A DNA stretch of 64,000 nucleotides from Chitinophagaceae bacterium (GTDB taxonomy: Bacteria; Bacteroidota; Bacteroidia; Chitinophagales; UBA10324): positions 61,626 to 125,625 of the forward strand of contig CANJII010000005.1 of the NCBI GenBank assembly GCA_947474435.1. Reading direction: 5' to 3'. Shown piece after piece: positions 63,850-64,000 of the stretch. The position numbers were made by a program, and so were the translations under genes. The stretch's first letter is position 1. The number at the start of each line of letters is the position of its first letter. Under the pieces are notes generated by a model that saw only the letters and a list, made by a program, of their open reading frames with translations, had not been told where the DNA came from and made no database searches.

Positions 63850-64000
63850 TGTTGGAAAATCCGGTGATACTGACCACCTGAAACCGATTTAAACTGACCA
63901 CTGAAAACCGGAGCAAACTGACCAGCAGAATCCGGTTCAAACTGACCACCCTTTTTAACATGTTGTGTGTGTAAGATTCTGTCATAGGCGACGGCAAGGG
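63850..64000 (-). mobile_element. End of an IS21-family-like insertion sequence (continues beyond window)
   Basis: The boundary starts TGTTGGAAAATCC at 63850 and is followed by four 24-base direct repeats (63852-63875, 63876-63899, 63900-63923, 63924-63947), each ending CTGACC and containing a CCGG/CCGA core. Multiple internal repeats at the termini are typical of IS21 transposase-binding sites. Further in, one minus-strand frame reads VAYDRILHTQHV, similar to the end of IstB ATPases (DRLLHHAHV pattern). The element therefore seems to end here with its istB side. Confidence 0.65.

Noticed and set aside
63850..63947. Four 24-base direct repeats considered as a CRISPR array
   Set aside because: There are no spacers; the repeats are contiguous, diverged and end at a TG boundary, which fits an insertion sequence terminus.

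Overview
This window is a 64 kb AT-rich chromosomal segment from a member of the Bacteroidota (Bacteroidetes), probably an uncultured or little-studied environmental Chitinophagales/Saprospiria-like or related lineage; the exact order is inference. The signs are a type IX secretion system (T9SS) with many cargo proteins carrying type A or type B C-terminal sorting domains, PorP/SprF and PorT, TAnnTTTG-type promoters, almost no Shine-Dalgarno sites, a cysteine-free L31, menaquinone methylation by UbiE, and KdsA/LpxK for lipopolysaccharide.

Layout. 1-4.9 kb: the end of a giant PKD-repeat type B T9SS adhesin followed by its PorP/SprF partner. 5-15.8 kb: a LuxE-like enzyme, a lipoprotein, two T9SS type A proteins, an N-acetylglucosamine kinase-like protein, an MFS transporter, a DUF922 protein and an orphan sugar ABC permease. 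16-17.6 kb: nuoABC only, with the rest of complex I absent. 17.6-26.7 kb: a nitrous oxide reduction cluster (cytochrome c, clade II-like nosZ, a NosB-like/NosL fusion, nosD, nosF, nosY, a His-rich polytopic membrane protein, and a small membrane protein after a 285-289 bp tandem repeat). It is preceded by an FNR/CRP-like operator and an adjacent 10-bp-arm inverted repeat. 26.7-36.3 kb: a paralogous T9SS propeller-like protein, a geranylgeranyl-reductase-family flavoprotein, a three-gene cell-envelope operon and another T9SS protein. 36.4-63.4 kb: mostly housekeeping genes (mnmA, rubrerythrin, kdsA, rarA, pyrD, rsmE, ubiE-porT, engB, ruvB, punA, lpxK, a Nif3-like gene, rpmE2, a YkuK-like gene) with envelope proteins in between. 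63.4-64 kb: tRNA-Arg(UCU), a possible integration scar, and the end of an IS21-type insertion sequence that has cut a small gene.

How the genes work together. The nos block supplies the terminal reductase of N2O respiration (NosZ), a likely electron donor (lipoprotein cytochrome c), and copper-centre maturation (NosL, NosD/F/Y). A strong terminator between nosZ and the maturation genes suggests unequal expression. The T9SS genes and their cargo form the surface/adhesion theme.

The most unusual material is at the level of small repeats. Two different palindromic elements sit in frame inside pyrD and recur elsewhere in the window. A hairpin-rich 285-289 bp element is tandemly duplicated inside the nos gene string. 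Another palindrome family recurs near 3' ends of genes. One outer-membrane gene has a signal peptide broken by a single-base frameshift.
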